Part shown: positions 46,979-56,253 of the stretch, piece by piece | How positions within the stretch are numbered: position 1 is the first letter of the stretch | How the letters are laid out: the number at the start of each line of letters is the position of its first letter | Assembly: GCF_000235625.1 (NCBI RefSeq) | Contig: NZ_AGTR01000018.1 | Span: 1 to 64,000 of the forward strand | Reading direction: 5' to 3' | DNA: 64,000 nucleotides | Source of the DNA: Marinobacter manganoxydans MnI7-9 | GTDB lineage: Bacteria > Pseudomonadota > Gammaproteobacteria > Pseudomonadales > Oleiphilaceae | Program-made: the position numbers and the translations under genes | The notes under the pieces: model-generated | The model's input: only the letters and a program-made list of their open reading frames with translations | Databases searched by the model: none | What the model was told of the DNA's origin: nothing

Positions 46979-48583
46979 ATGCGACGCTGGAACGGCTGGG
47001 GTGACGAAGGATTCAATCTGGCAATGCCGGAACAGGGTCAGGACTTCCTGGCTGCGCGGATCGGTAACGGCCGCCCGCTTGCGGACGCCACCCTGGAGTC
47101 AGTCTGCGCCAAAGTGCCGGAATCCCGCCTCAACCCGCCAGCAGAGCTGGAACCACTGATCGATACAGCCCCGGAAGCGCGGGTGCGCCATGCCCGTGGC
47201 CAGAGCCTTGCGGACTGGCTGGCGATGCGCAGTGGCGAGTTTGGTGTGTTTCCCGATGGCGTTGCCCTCCCCACCACCAGCGACGACGTTCAAACCCTGC
47301 TCGCCTGGGCCGCCGACCAGAGCATTCACCTGATCCCCTACGGTGGTGGCACCAGTGTGGCCGGGCATATCAACCCGCTGGACAGGGGCAAGCCGGTGCT
47401 GACCGTGGATATGGGCAAGATGAATCGCCTGCTGGATCTGGATCCGGAAAGCCAGATCGCGACGTTCGGCGCGGGTACGCCGGGCCCTTTGGTGGAATCC
47501 CAGCTCCGGGCCCACGGCTATACCCTCGGGCATTTTCCGCAGTCTTTCGAGCTGTCCACCGTTGGCGGCTGGGTGGCCTCCCGGTCCAGTGGCCAGCAGT
47601 CCCTGCGTTATGGGCGCATTGAACAGCTCTTTGCGGGTGGACGCGTCGAAATCCTGCAAGGCACCCTCACCTTGCCAACTATACCGGCCTCCAGCGCCGG
47701 CCCCGATATCCGGGAAATGATTCTGGGCTCTGAGGGCCGTATCGGGCTGATCACCGAGGTGAAGGTCCGGGTAACCCCGCTGCCCGAACATGAGAGTTTC
47801 CATGTGGTCTTTTTCCCGGACTGGGAAAGCGCCCGGACGACCAGCCGCCGGCTGGTGCAAAACCGCACCCAGCTGTCCATGCTCAGGCTCAGTAATGCAG
47901 TGGAAACCGAAACCCAGCTGGCCCTGGCTGGCCACCCCAAACTGATTGGTATGCTCGAGAGCTTTCTTTCGCTCCGTGGCGCGGGTACCGGCAAATGCAT
48001 GATGACCTTCGGCATCACCGGCACCCGACGCCAGACCCGTAATGCCCTGAAAGAAGCCCGCAGCATCTGCAAGGCCCAAAACGGCGTCTATACCGGCACC
48101 CGGCTCGGCGACAAATGGGCGGCCAAACGTTTTACCATGCCCTATCTGAGGGAGGCGCTCTGGCAGATGGGGTACGCCGTAGACACTCTCGAAACCGCCA
48201 CCGACTGGGACAACGCCGACAATCTGCTGGGGCTGATCGAGACCAATCTTCGTGAGGGGCTGAACGACCAGCAGGAGAACACCCACGTATTCACTCACCT
48301 GTCCCATTTCTACAGCCAGGGCTGCAGCATCTACACCACTTACGTGTTCCGGGTGGGCGACAGCTACGAGGAAACGCTCGCCCGCTGGCAAAAACTCAAG
48401 ACCACCACGTCCGAACTGATCGTGAACAACCGCGGCACCATCAGCCACCAGCACGGTGTCGGCAAGGATCACGCCCCTTATCTGCCGGTGGAGAAAGGGG
48501 AACTGGGAATGCTTGCCATCCGCTCCCTGTGCAGCACCTTTGACCCCGACGCGATCCTGAACCCGGAAACACTGGTCAAATGA
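46979..48583 (+). CDS. FAD-binding oxidase of the alkylglycerone-phosphate synthase / GlcD type
   Basis: The 534-residue protein has an FAD_binding_4 domain (IHLIPYGGGTSVAGHINPLD, TFGAGTPGPLVESQLRAHGY, FPQSFELSTVGGWVASRSSG, LGSEGRIGLITEVKVRVTPL). Its C-terminal domain has HQHGVGKDHAPYL. The start MRRWNGWGDEGFN is typical of bacterial alkyl-DHAP-synthase-like proteins. The substrate is probably a glycerone-phosphate-type or hydroxy-acid compound; true ether-lipid synthesis is unproven. ATG 46979 follows GGGAGA at good spacing; an ATG three codons earlier is also possible. It overlaps glpD by four bases. Confidence 0.82.
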   Translation: MRRWNGWGDEGFNLAMPEQGQDFLAARIGNGRPLADATLESVCAKVPESRLNPPAELEPLIDTAPEARVRHARGQSLADWLAMRSGEFGVFPDGVALPTTSDDVQTLLAWAADQSIHLIPYGGGTSVAGHINPLDRGKPVLTVDMGKMNRLLDLDPESQIATFGAGTPGPLVESQLRAHGYTLGHFPQSFELSTVGGWVASRSSGQQSLRYGRIEQLFAGGRVEILQGTLTLPTIPASSAGPDIREMILGSEGRIGLITEVKVRVTPLPEHESFHVVFFPDWESARTTSRRLVQNRTQLSMLRLSNAVETETQLALAGHPKLIGMLESFLSLRGAGTGKCMMTFGITGTRRQTRNALKEARSICKAQNGVYTGTRLGDKWAAKRFTMPYLREALWQMGYAVDTLETATDWDNADNLLGLIETNLREGLNDQQENTHVFTHLSHFYSQGCSIYTTYVFRVGDSYEETLARWQKLKTTTSELIVNNRGTISHQHGVGKDHAPYLPVEKGELGMLAIRSLCSTFDPDAILNPETLVK

Positions 48584-50208
48584 GCGCAACGCCCAAAGGG
48601 AGCCCCAATATGAACCGGACTGACATTCTCAATGCGCTGCGCTCAGGGACCAACAAATTTGATGTGGTGGTGGTCGGCGGCGGAATTACCGGCGCTGGCG
48701 TGGCCCGGGAAGCAGCAGGCAGCGGGCTGCGCACGCTTCTGGTGGAACAGAAGGACTTTTCCTGGGGTACCTCCAGCCGGTCCTCAAAGATGGTGCATGG
48801 TGGCCTTCGGTACCTGGGCAGCGGGCATTACGGTCTTACCCGGGACGCCGTGCGCGAGCGGGAACGGTTAATGGCGGAAGCACCGGGGTTAATTGAGCCC
48901 CTGCGCTTCATCATGCCACACTTTAAAGGCCAGTTCCCCGGACCGCGCCTGTTCCAGACACTGCTTCGGGTTTACGACTTTATTGCCCGCAACCGAAGCC
49001 GCCACTTTCTGACCCCGGCCGAATCCATGCTCTGGGTGCCGGGCCTGACGGGCGAAAAACTCGCCGGCGCCAGCGGTTTTACCGATGCAGTCACCGACGA
49101 CTCGCGCCTGGTCCTGCGCCTGATTGCCGAAGCCCGGCGGGACGGAGCCATGTGCCTGAATTACACAAGAGCCGGTGAAATAAAGCGCAGCAACGGCGAT
49201 GTATCCGGCTTGCTGATTCAAGCAGAGGAAAACGATACGCCCATTGAGGTCTTCGCGCCCCTGGTCATCAACGCCACCGGTGCCTGGGCAGATCGGCTGC
49301 AGTCCAGCGAGACCTCTGAAGACACCATGCACATCCGGCCCCTGCGTGGCAGCCACCTGGTGCTGCCCTGGTCCAGTCTGCCGGTGTCCTGTTCGGTTTC
49401 CCTGTTTCATCCGGAAGATGGCCGCCCGGTGTTTGCCTTCCCATGGCTGGGCACTACAGTTCTCGGCACCACCGATATCGACCATGAGGGAAACCTGGAT
49501 CAGGAGCCGGTGATTTCTGAATCCGAGACCGCCTACCTGCTTGAAATCGCCTCACGATTGTTTCCGGGCAGCCCCATTACCCGAAGCGACATCCTTTCAA
49601 CCTGGGCCGGTGTAAGGCCGGTGGTAACCGATGGTACGGGTAAGGCGCCGTCCAAGGAAAACCGGGAACACGCACTTCGGGTGAATCGGGGGCTGGTCAG
49701 CATTGCCGGCGGCAAGCTCACCACCTTCCGGGTCATCGCCCGCGAGGCACTCGTCCAGGGGCTTGGAGAAGACGCCAGCAAGGTTCTGCGGCCCGCATCC
49801 AAACCGGTGTTTCAGGGCACAGATCACCCCTCAAGGCCAGCCACCATTAGCCACCAGTGCTGGCAGCGACTGCAGGGGTTCTATGGCCCCGAGCTTGATC
49901 AACTGCTTGCTTCGGGCCCACTGGAGCCTGTCACTCCAAATCGGGCTTCCAACCTGCTCTGGGCGGAGCTTTGCTGGGCGTGCCGGAGAGAAGATGTGCA
50001 GCATCTGGATGACCTGCTTCTGCGACGAACGCGGTTAGGCATGGTACTACCGAATGCCGGCGAAGCCCTTCTCCCGCAGATTCGTAACCACTGCCAGCCG
50101 CTGCTTGGTTGGGCTGACCAGCGTTGGGAGGAGGAACAGGCCCGCTATCTGTCGATCTATCACAACGCCTATTCGCTGCCACCGCAGGAGGCCTCCGATG
50201 CCAGCTGA
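48580..50208 (+). CDS. glpD: Glycerol-3-phosphate dehydrogenase (GlpD family)
   Basis: The 542-residue flavoprotein oxidises sn-glycerol 3-phosphate to dihydroxyacetone phosphate and reduces quinone. It has the FAD motif VVVVGGGITGAGVAREAAGS, DFSWGTSSRSSKMVHGGLRY and AFPWLGTTVLGTTDIDHEGN, all diagnostic. The DAO and C-terminal DAO_C domains are complete. It is the middle gene of a three-gene operon, so this may be a paralogue distinct from a housekeeping glpD. Confidence 0.9.
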   Translation: MSATPKGSPNMNRTDILNALRSGTNKFDVVVVGGGITGAGVAREAAGSGLRTLLVEQKDFSWGTSSRSSKMVHGGLRYLGSGHYGLTRDAVRERERLMAEAPGLIEPLRFIMPHFKGQFPGPRLFQTLLRVYDFIARNRSRHFLTPAESMLWVPGLTGEKLAGASGFTDAVTDDSRLVLRLIAEARRDGAMCLNYTRAGEIKRSNGDVSGLLIQAEENDTPIEVFAPLVINATGAWADRLQSSETSEDTMHIRPLRGSHLVLPWSSLPVSCSVSLFHPEDGRPVFAFPWLGTTVLGTTDIDHEGNLDQEPVISESETAYLLEIASRLFPGSPITRSDILSTWAGVRPVVTDGTGKAPSKENREHALRVNRGLVSIAGGKLTTFRVIAREALVQGLGEDASKVLRPASKPVFQGTDHPSRPATISHQCWQRLQGFYGPELDQLLASGPLEPVTPNRASNLLWAELCWACRREDVQHLDDLLLRRTRLGMVLPNAGEALLPQIRNHCQPLLGWADQRWEEEQARYLSIYHNAYSLPPQEASDAS

Positions 50209-51757
50209 GCCGCTCATCCTGGCCATCGACAATGGCACCCAGAGCGTTCGGGCGCTGCTCTTCGATACCAGTGGCAATCTGGTGGGCAAAGGCAAGCAGG
50301 AAATAGAGCCCTATTTTTCGAGAGAGCCCGGCTGGGCCGAGCAGCACCCGGACTACTTCTGGGAGCAGCTCGCGGAAGCCTGCCAATTGCTCTGGAGCTC
50401 CACAGACGCGACACCGGATCAGGTTGCCGGCGTTACCGTGACCACCCAGCGCGGCACCGTCATAAATCTGGATGAAAATGGACAGCCTCTACGTCCGGCA
50501 ATCATCTGGCTCGACCAGCGCCATGCAAGGGTAGAAGGCCCCGTCAAAGGGCCCTGGGGATGGCTGTTCAAAGTTGCCCGTCTGGCAGACACTATCAACC
50601 GGTTCCGGGAAAAAACCCAGGCCAACTGGATCGCTCAGAATGAACCCGAGATCTGGGCCAAAACCCGGCATTTCCTGTTGCTGTCCGGCTATCTCAACTA
50701 CCGACTCACTGGAGAATTCCGGGACTCGACCGGCAGCCAGGTGGGATACCTGCCATTCGACTATAAAAAGCATCGCTGGGCCGGCCGGCGGGATTTCAAA
50801 TGGCAGACGATGCCAGTCGAGCCTTCCATGCTGCCTGAGCTGGTTGCACCCGGCGAAACACTGGGCCATTTGACCGACGAAGCCTGCAAGCACCTGGGCC
50901 TGGCAAAAAGCCTCCCAGTAATCGCCGCAGCTTCCGACAAGGCCTGCGAAATTCTCGGCTCCGGCGGGCTGACACCCGATATCGGCTGTATGAGCTATGG
51001 CACCACTGCCACCATCAACACCACCAGCCAGCGTTACGTCGAACCGATCCGGCTGATGCCGCCCTATCCGTCTGCGTTGCCCGGCCATTACTCGACGGAG
51101 GTCATGATCTACCGGGGTTTCTGGATGGTGAGCTGGTTCAAGCGGGAGTTCGGGCTGAGAGAACAGAAACTGGCCGAGGAACGAGGTATCGAGCCGGAAG
51201 CGCTGTTCGATGAACTGGTCAAGGCAGTGCCACCAGGATCCATGGGCCTGATGCTTCAGCCCTACTGGTCACCCGGCGTGCGCCAGCCGGGGCCGGAAGC
51301 GAAAGGCTCGATCATCGGGTTCGGGGACGTTCACACCCGTTCCCACATTTATCGCGCCATCCTCGAAGGTCTGGCCTACGCGCTCAGGGAAGGAAAGGAA
51401 AAAATCGAGAAGCGAAGCGGCGTGAAGATCAGGAAATTGCGAGTGGCCGGCGGTGGCTCACAGAGCGATGCGGCGATGCAACTCACCGCCGATGTGCTCG
51501 GGCTGCCGGCCGAGAGGCCTCACACCTATGAGACCTCCGGGCTCGGCGCCGCCATTGATGCCGCTGTCGGGCTAGGGCTGCATCCGGATTTCGACACCGC
51601 CGTGGCGAAGATGACCCGGGTTGGCGACGTTTTTCATCCCAACGAAGAAACCCGGGCTCTTTACCAGCGGCTGTATTCCGAGGTTTATCTGAAGATGTAC
51701 CCTCAGCTTCAACCCCTGTACCGGAAAATCCGCGAGATTACCGGCTATCCCCGGTAA
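50198..51757 (+). CDS. FGGY-family carbohydrate (glycerol/xylulose-like) kinase
   Basis: This 519-residue kinase has the FGGY start LILAIDNGTQSVRALLFDTS and ATP-binding segments (MSYGTTATINTTS, LRVAGGGSQSDAAMQLTADV). The C-terminal segment TYETSGLGAAIDAAVGLG is also typical. The ATG at 50198 follows GCAGGAGG and overlaps the glpD stop by 11 bases. Given its partners, glycerol, dihydroxyacetone or a related polyol is a likely substrate, but the family is broad and this is inference. It converges with dadA, and the two coding regions overlap by 20 bases. Confidence 0.85.
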   Translation: MPAEPLILAIDNGTQSVRALLFDTSGNLVGKGKQEIEPYFSREPGWAEQHPDYFWEQLAEACQLLWSSTDATPDQVAGVTVTTQRGTVINLDENGQPLRPAIIWLDQRHARVEGPVKGPWGWLFKVARLADTINRFREKTQANWIAQNEPEIWAKTRHFLLLSGYLNYRLTGEFRDSTGSQVGYLPFDYKKHRWAGRRDFKWQTMPVEPSMLPELVAPGETLGHLTDEACKHLGLAKSLPVIAAASDKACEILGSGGLTPDIGCMSYGTTATINTTSQRYVEPIRLMPPYPSALPGHYSTEVMIYRGFWMVSWFKREFGLREQKLAEERGIEPEALFDELVKAVPPGSMGLMLQPYWSPGVRQPGPEAKGSIIGFGDVHTRSHIYRAILEGLAYALREGKEKIEKRSGVKIRKLRVAGGGSQSDAAMQLTADVLGLPAERPHTYETSGLGAAIDAAVGLGLHPDFDTAVAKMTRVGDVFHPNEETRALYQRLYSEVYLKMYPQLQPLYRKIREITGYPR

Positions 51758-52958
51758 CGCTCTCAGCGACCAACTCAGCGGTAATCGCAGAGAGCGTCCA
51801 GCCCAGGTGACCGTGACCGGTGTTGTAGAACACGGTCGGCAGGCGACCTGGCCCAACCCTTGGCATCATGTTCGGCAGCATTGGCCGCAAGCCGGCCCAG
51901 GGCACTACCTTGCGAGTACAGACTCCGGGAAAGCACTGCTCAACCCAACGGGTGAGCGGGCGGATGCGGTCGTCCTTGATATCGCGGTTGTAACCGCTGA
52001 ACTCGGCGGTACCGGCAACCCGGAAACGGCCATCGCCCAGGCGACTGGTGACGATCTTGGTGGCATCGTCGAGCAAACTCACGGTCGGTGCCGCCTTTTG
52101 CGAGGCTTCGTCGTCCAGCTCCACGGTAATTGAGTAACCCTTAACCGGATAGATATTCACCCGGTCACCCAGCTTTTTCGCGAGTCCGCGACTGCCGACG
52201 CCGGCACAGATCACCACGCCGTCAAATGTGTCCCGGGACTGTTCGGTGCCATCGTGGGCGGTCACCCAGGCATTACGCTCATCGGCGCTCAGCTCGGTCA
52301 CCGTGTGGCCATAACAGGTTTTAACGCCCAGCCGCTTGATGGCATCCGCCAGTCCATTGGTGAACTTGTGAATATCACCGGTGGAGTCACTCTCTGTGAA
52401 AAACCCGCCGTAATAGTTGCCGGCCAGGGTCGGCTCGATGGATTTCATTTCCTCCGGGGTCACCGACCGGCGCTCAAGGCCACCAGCCGCCAGCAGGCGC
52501 GATACTTTTTCAGCGTGATCAAACCCGGCCTTGTCCCGGTAGATGTGCAGGATACCCTGCTTCTTCAGGTCGAAATCGATGCCTTCTTCCTGCGCCCAGG
52601 CAAACAGGTGGTCACGGGCAGCAATGGCCAGGCGTGCAGTTTCCGTGGTGTTCTTTTCATACTGGGGAATGGCGGCAATGAACTCGGCGAACCAGCTCAG
52701 CTTGTGCCAGGAAGGCTTGGGATTGACCAGCAGTGGCGCATCCCGGCGGGACATCCACTTGATGCCCTTCATCACGGTCTGCCAGTTGTTCCAGACCTCT
52801 GCGTTGGAAGCGGAGAGCTGTCCACCGTTGGCGAAGGAGGTTTCCATCGCCGCATAGCGATGCTTCTCGTAAACCGTAACGTCAAGCCCGCGCTTGGCAA
52901 GGGTGTAGGCCGTGGTAATACCAGTGATACCACCGCCAATTACTGCGATTCGCTTCAT
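51738..52958 (-). CDS. dadA: DadA-type FAD amino-acid dehydrogenase under a glycine riboswitch
   Basis: The 406-residue flavoprotein matches D-amino-acid dehydrogenase small subunit: MKRIAVIGGGITGITTAYTL, SFANGGQLSASNAEVW, a central LKKQGILHIYRD, and a C-terminal GHGHLGWTLS. Such enzymes deaminate D-amino acids (or glycine) and feed electrons to quinone. The ATG at 52958 is preceded by CGGAGA; a longer frame to 52979 is less likely. A tandem glycine riboswitch directly upstream implies that glycine is a substrate or signal, so glycine oxidation should be considered alongside D-alanine. Confidence 0.85.
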   Translation of the reverse strand: MKRIAVIGGGITGITTAYTLAKRGLDVTVYEKHRYAAMETSFANGGQLSASNAEVWNNWQTVMKGIKWMSRRDAPLLVNPKPSWHKLSWFAEFIAAIPQYEKNTTETARLAIAARDHLFAWAQEEGIDFDLKKQGILHIYRDKAGFDHAEKVSRLLAAGGLERRSVTPEEMKSIEPTLAGNYYGGFFTESDSTGDIHKFTNGLADAIKRLGVKTCYGHTVTELSADERNAWVTAHDGTEQSRDTFDGVVICAGVGSRGLAKKLGDRVNIYPVKGYSITVELDDEASQKAAPTVSLLDDATKIVTSRLGDGRFRVAGTAEFSGYNRDIKDDRIRPLTRWVEQCFPGVCTRKVVPWAGLRPMLPNMMPRVGPGRLPTVFYNTGHGHLGWTLSAITAELVAESVTGDSR

Positions 52959-53019
52959 TCCAATCTCCGTGAGCGCCAAGGGTTTCCTCCCTGCTCGAAA
53001 TGGCAGAAAGCACCCCTTC

Positions 53020-53212
53020 CGTCACGGGACCTGAGAGATTCACGAGCCGTTTTAACGAAAACGGTCGTTTGCTCCTTCGGTGTGCCGACTGACGCGATTG
53101 TCGACAGCTCTTCGGAAAGTATTCATGCCAGCGGTCCTTTTGCCTGAGAGTTTCCGGGGCAGTTGCTCCTTCGGCGCTGATCGCAAGGGATTCAGTCTCT
53201 CCCGCAGACATG
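53020..53212 (-). promoter_or_regulatory. Tandem glycine riboswitch
   Basis: On the minus strand two aptamers follow each other. The first (about 53204-53130) has GGGAGAGACT, CCGAAGGAGCAA and AAACTCTCAGGCAAAAGGACCG-type core segments. The second (about 53110-53020) has CACCGAAGGAGCAAAC, a long GC stem and GAATCTCTCAGGTCCCG. The CGAAGGAGCAA and CTCTCAGG pairs are the hallmark of the gcvT/glycine class, and the short linker between them is typical. It lies about 60 bases before the dadA-type start. Glycine binding normally switches expression on. Confidence 0.9.
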
Positions 53213-53319
53213 TCTGATTGGTAATAAAACCCAACCCACGGGCCTAAACATAGCAAATAACCCGGAGCCAGGAAACCAGCCTCTGCACAGCTTGGGCCGT
53301 ATGGGTTAAGGTAAAAAGC

Positions 53320-54411
53320 ATGAAACACGCCTTGAAGACCCGAAAACAGCTCCAGCAGCAACTGGAACAGGCCCACGACTACGAGCACTGGTGCGAGGCC
53401 GCTACCGCGCTCGATGACATGGACGGGCTGCTGGACTGGCGCGAGCAGGAAGAGACCGGGATGCTGCATGAAAGCCTGATGCGCAAGCACATGGGCCTCA
53501 TGGACCATTGCCGGCAGAATGGCGACACGCGGCGACTGATCCGGATCCTTCAGGAGAGCCTCTACCGTCACCTGGGCGAATTATCCTATCCCGATCTTTA
53601 CACCGTGGCGCGCAGCGGCACCAATCGGTTGGTGGGTGAATTCCTGGATGCCGTCGAGACGTCCATGGAATTCATTTGCGACCACCCTATTCCGGAAGTG
53701 ACAACCGCCCGAAAACTGAAAATGTTTCAGGACGCCGAGCGGGTCTATGGCCGGCCGGCCCTGATGCTCAGCGGTGGTGCGGCCTTTGGTATTTACCACA
53801 TCGGTGTCACCCGGGCGCTCTGGCGACAGGATCTGCTGCCGGATGTCATGGCCGGTTCCAGCATGGGTGCCATCGTGGCGGGTGCCATCTGCACACGGAA
53901 CGACAAGGAACTGGCAGAGTTCTTTAACCATCCGGAACGGATTCACCTGAATGCCTTCCGCTGGCTCGGCGTCACGGAAGGCTTGAGGGCCGGCCATGCC
54001 ATGGATCCACGCCAACTTCAGGAGCATCTCCAGCACAATCTGGGCAGCGTCAGTTTCAAGGAAGCCTATGAGCACAGTGGCCGAACACTGAATATCTCCG
54101 TCTCCCCCACCCGCACCCAGCAGAAGCCACGGCCACTCATCGAGCAGGCCTACGCCATGACCAGTCAGCAATACCTCGGGGACATCAACATCCATTTCCC
54201 GCCCAAGGCGTCCCTTTACCGAAAGGTCCTCTCCAACCCGACCCCTGAAGATCTCGAGATGTATATCAATCTCGGTGAACAGGCCACATGGCCACGGCTG
54301 GCCATGATCAAGGACCAGACCAGGATCAGCCGGGCATTCGATCGCTGTATCGCCAGGCTGGAGCAAGAGCTGGAGCAGGAAACCGCAGAGCAGACTGCAA
54401 CGCCGCTCTAA
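53320..54411 (+). CDS. Patatin-like lipase (DUF3336 + patatin) with an apparent internal deletion
   Basis: This 363-residue protein has an N-terminal DUF3336-like region (about 1-125). A patatin domain follows with the oxyanion motif SGGAAFG (151-157) and the nucleophile GSSMG (Ser181). Relatives known to me are about 480-500 residues and contain a DGS/DGG motif with the catalytic Asp in the middle of the patatin domain. Here residue 270 (TRTQQKPR) runs straight into PLIEQAYAMTSQQYLGDINI, a segment normally found well after that motif. About 120 residues seem to be lost in frame near nucleotide 54130, including the catalytic Asp. Activity is therefore doubtful. Confidence 0.75.
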   Translation: MKHALKTRKQLQQQLEQAHDYEHWCEAATALDDMDGLLDWREQEETGMLHESLMRKHMGLMDHCRQNGDTRRLIRILQESLYRHLGELSYPDLYTVARSGTNRLVGEFLDAVETSMEFICDHPIPEVTTARKLKMFQDAERVYGRPALMLSGGAAFGIYHIGVTRALWRQDLLPDVMAGSSMGAIVAGAICTRNDKELAEFFNHPERIHLNAFRWLGVTEGLRAGHAMDPRQLQEHLQHNLGSVSFKEAYEHSGRTLNISVSPTRTQQKPRPLIEQAYAMTSQQYLGDINIHFPPKASLYRKVLSNPTPEDLEMYINLGEQATWPRLAMIKDQTRISRAFDRCIARLEQELEQETAEQTATPL

Positions 54412-54535
54412 AGACAGCACCGCCCTACCAATCAGTAAACCAACTAGATAACCCTGGGATCCCGAACTATTCTCATTCTATTGCATCATCGCTTCGCGAA
54501 ACGTTTATCGCTAATCATGAGGATGCTGACCCGCA

Positions 54536-56242
54536 ATGGATATTGGACAAGGAAGTCGATCGGCTACCGAGGACAGTGAAAACAGGTTTTACGAGCTGAT
54601 CGAGAGTCTGCCCATGGTGGCTGTTCAGGGCTATGACAGGTACCGGCGGGTAATATATTGGAACGAGGCAAGCACACGCCTTTATGGCTATTCGCACGAG
54701 GAAGCGCTCGGACAGTTATTGGAGGACCTGATCATCCCCGATCACATGCGCAACGCTGTGATCGACGCGCACCGCAATTGGCTTGAGAAAAACATCAGCA
54801 TTCCCGCCGACGAACTTGAACTGAAACACAAAGAAGGACATCTGGTTCCCGTTTACTCAAGCCATGTGATGATCAAACAGGACAGCGGGGCCTGTGAAAT
54901 GTTCTGCATCGACATAAGCCTCGAAGAGCAGAAACAAGCCAGAGACGAGCTTTATCGGCGCGCGAGTTTTGACGACCTGACCGGATTACCCAACCGGCAC
55001 TTTATGGAAGCCGAGTTGTCGAGCCGACTGGATGAGGCTGATCGCCTGCATCAGGAATTGGCGGTCGTCTTTATCGATCTGGACAATTTCAAGATTATCA
55101 ACGATACGCTTGGCCATCATCATGGTGACAGCCTCCTGAAAGCGGTGGCCGAAACCTTGAGGGCCGAACTTCGAGGCGGAGACCTGTTGAGCCGCTTTGG
55201 CGGGGACGAGTTTGTCTTGCTGATCTTCGATTTCGAAGGCCCTGAAGGTATTCACGAACTTGTTTTTCGGTTGATAGACGCTCTGGAACACAGAGTGCAT
55301 CTGGAAGGCGACTGTTACCAGGTTACCGCCAGCTTCGGCGTCAGTCTTTTCCCCCATAATGGCACTACCGTGGCCGAGCTGATGGGCAATGCAGACGCGG
55401 CCATGTACCAGGCCAAAGAAACCGGCAAGAACGGCGTGTGTTTCTATACCCCCGACATCAACGACAGGCTGGTCCATTATCAGGAAATCACCAACCTGCT
55501 CAGAGACGCCTTGAATAACGATGGGCTGGAATTGTTTTTCCAGCCCCAGATCAGCCTGGCTGATCGAAAAAGCGACTCCTGCGAGGCACTTCTCCGCTGT
55601 TTTCACGGTCAATCCCGGGCCGTGTCGCCAGCTACTTTCATTCCAGTAGCTGAAAAGTCCGGTCTCATCAACCGGATCGGCGAATGGGTAATCGAAGCAG
55701 CCTGCAAGCAACTCGACGCATGGCAGGATACCCCTCTGAAAAACCTGCGGGTTGATATCAACCTGTCGGGACGACAGCTCACCAATCCACATCTCGCGAG
55801 CCACATTCTCGAAACGGTGGAGCGTTACAATCTTCAGCCACACCAGCTTGGGGTGGAGCTGACCGAGAACGAGGTTTTCGGGAGCGATGAAAGCCAAACC
55901 AAACAGTTGGAAAAACTGAAACAGGCAGGCGTTCACATTTCGATCGATGACTTCGGTACCGGCCACTCCTCTCTCGTCTATCTCAGAAAGCTCCCGGTTT
56001 GCGGAATAAAAATCGACAGGAGTTTTCTTCAACATGCGATGCAGAACAGCGCCGACATGGCCATCATGGAGGCAATGGTTACCGTCGGCCACAGTCTGGG
56101 CTTAAGCGTGCTGGTCGAGGGCGTTGAGACGGATGAACAGGCCCAATTGGTCACCGAACTGGGTTGTGATCTCGCTCAGGGTTTTCTCTATGCCAAGCCC
56201 ATGCCGGCAAACAAAGTTGAAGAATTCCTGGCCAGCTTCTGA
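54536..56242 (+). CDS. PAS-GGDEF-EAL cyclic-di-GMP signalling protein
   Basis: The 568-residue protein has an N-terminal PAS domain (about 15-130: YELIESLPMVAVQGYDRYRR, YWNEASTRLYGYSHEEALGQ). A GGDEF domain follows with an intact GGDEF signature (about residue 221) and an RGGD inhibitory site five residues before it. The C-terminal EAL domain has EALLR (about 349), ENEVFGSDE, IDDFGTGHSSLVYLRKL and KIDRSF. Both cyclase and phosphodiesterase motifs look complete, so bifunctionality is possible. There is no membrane segment, so it is cytoplasmic. It stands alone between the patatin gene and the Mks operon. Confidence 0.92.
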   Translation: MDIGQGSRSATEDSENRFYELIESLPMVAVQGYDRYRRVIYWNEASTRLYGYSHEEALGQLLEDLIIPDHMRNAVIDAHRNWLEKNISIPADELELKHKEGHLVPVYSSHVMIKQDSGACEMFCIDISLEEQKQARDELYRRASFDDLTGLPNRHFMEAELSSRLDEADRLHQELAVVFIDLDNFKIINDTLGHHHGDSLLKAVAETLRAELRGGDLLSRFGGDEFVLLIFDFEGPEGIHELVFRLIDALEHRVHLEGDCYQVTASFGVSLFPHNGTTVAELMGNADAAMYQAKETGKNGVCFYTPDINDRLVHYQEITNLLRDALNNDGLELFFQPQISLADRKSDSCEALLRCFHGQSRAVSPATFIPVAEKSGLINRIGEWVIEAACKQLDAWQDTPLKNLRVDINLSGRQLTNPHLASHILETVERYNLQPHQLGVELTENEVFGSDESQTKQLEKLKQAGVHISIDDFGTGHSSLVYLRKLPVCGIKIDRSFLQHAMQNSADMAIMEAMVTVGHSLGLSVLVEGVETDEQAQLVTELGCDLAQGFLYAKPMPANKVEEFLASF

Positions 56243-56253
56243 CCAGGAAAACA

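Noticed and set aside
47099-48589. A long open frame (496 codons) on the minus strand opposite the FAD oxidase gene
   Set aside because: It is the antisense shadow of a clear FAD_binding_4 enzyme in GC-rich DNA. Its translation shows no recognisable family pattern.
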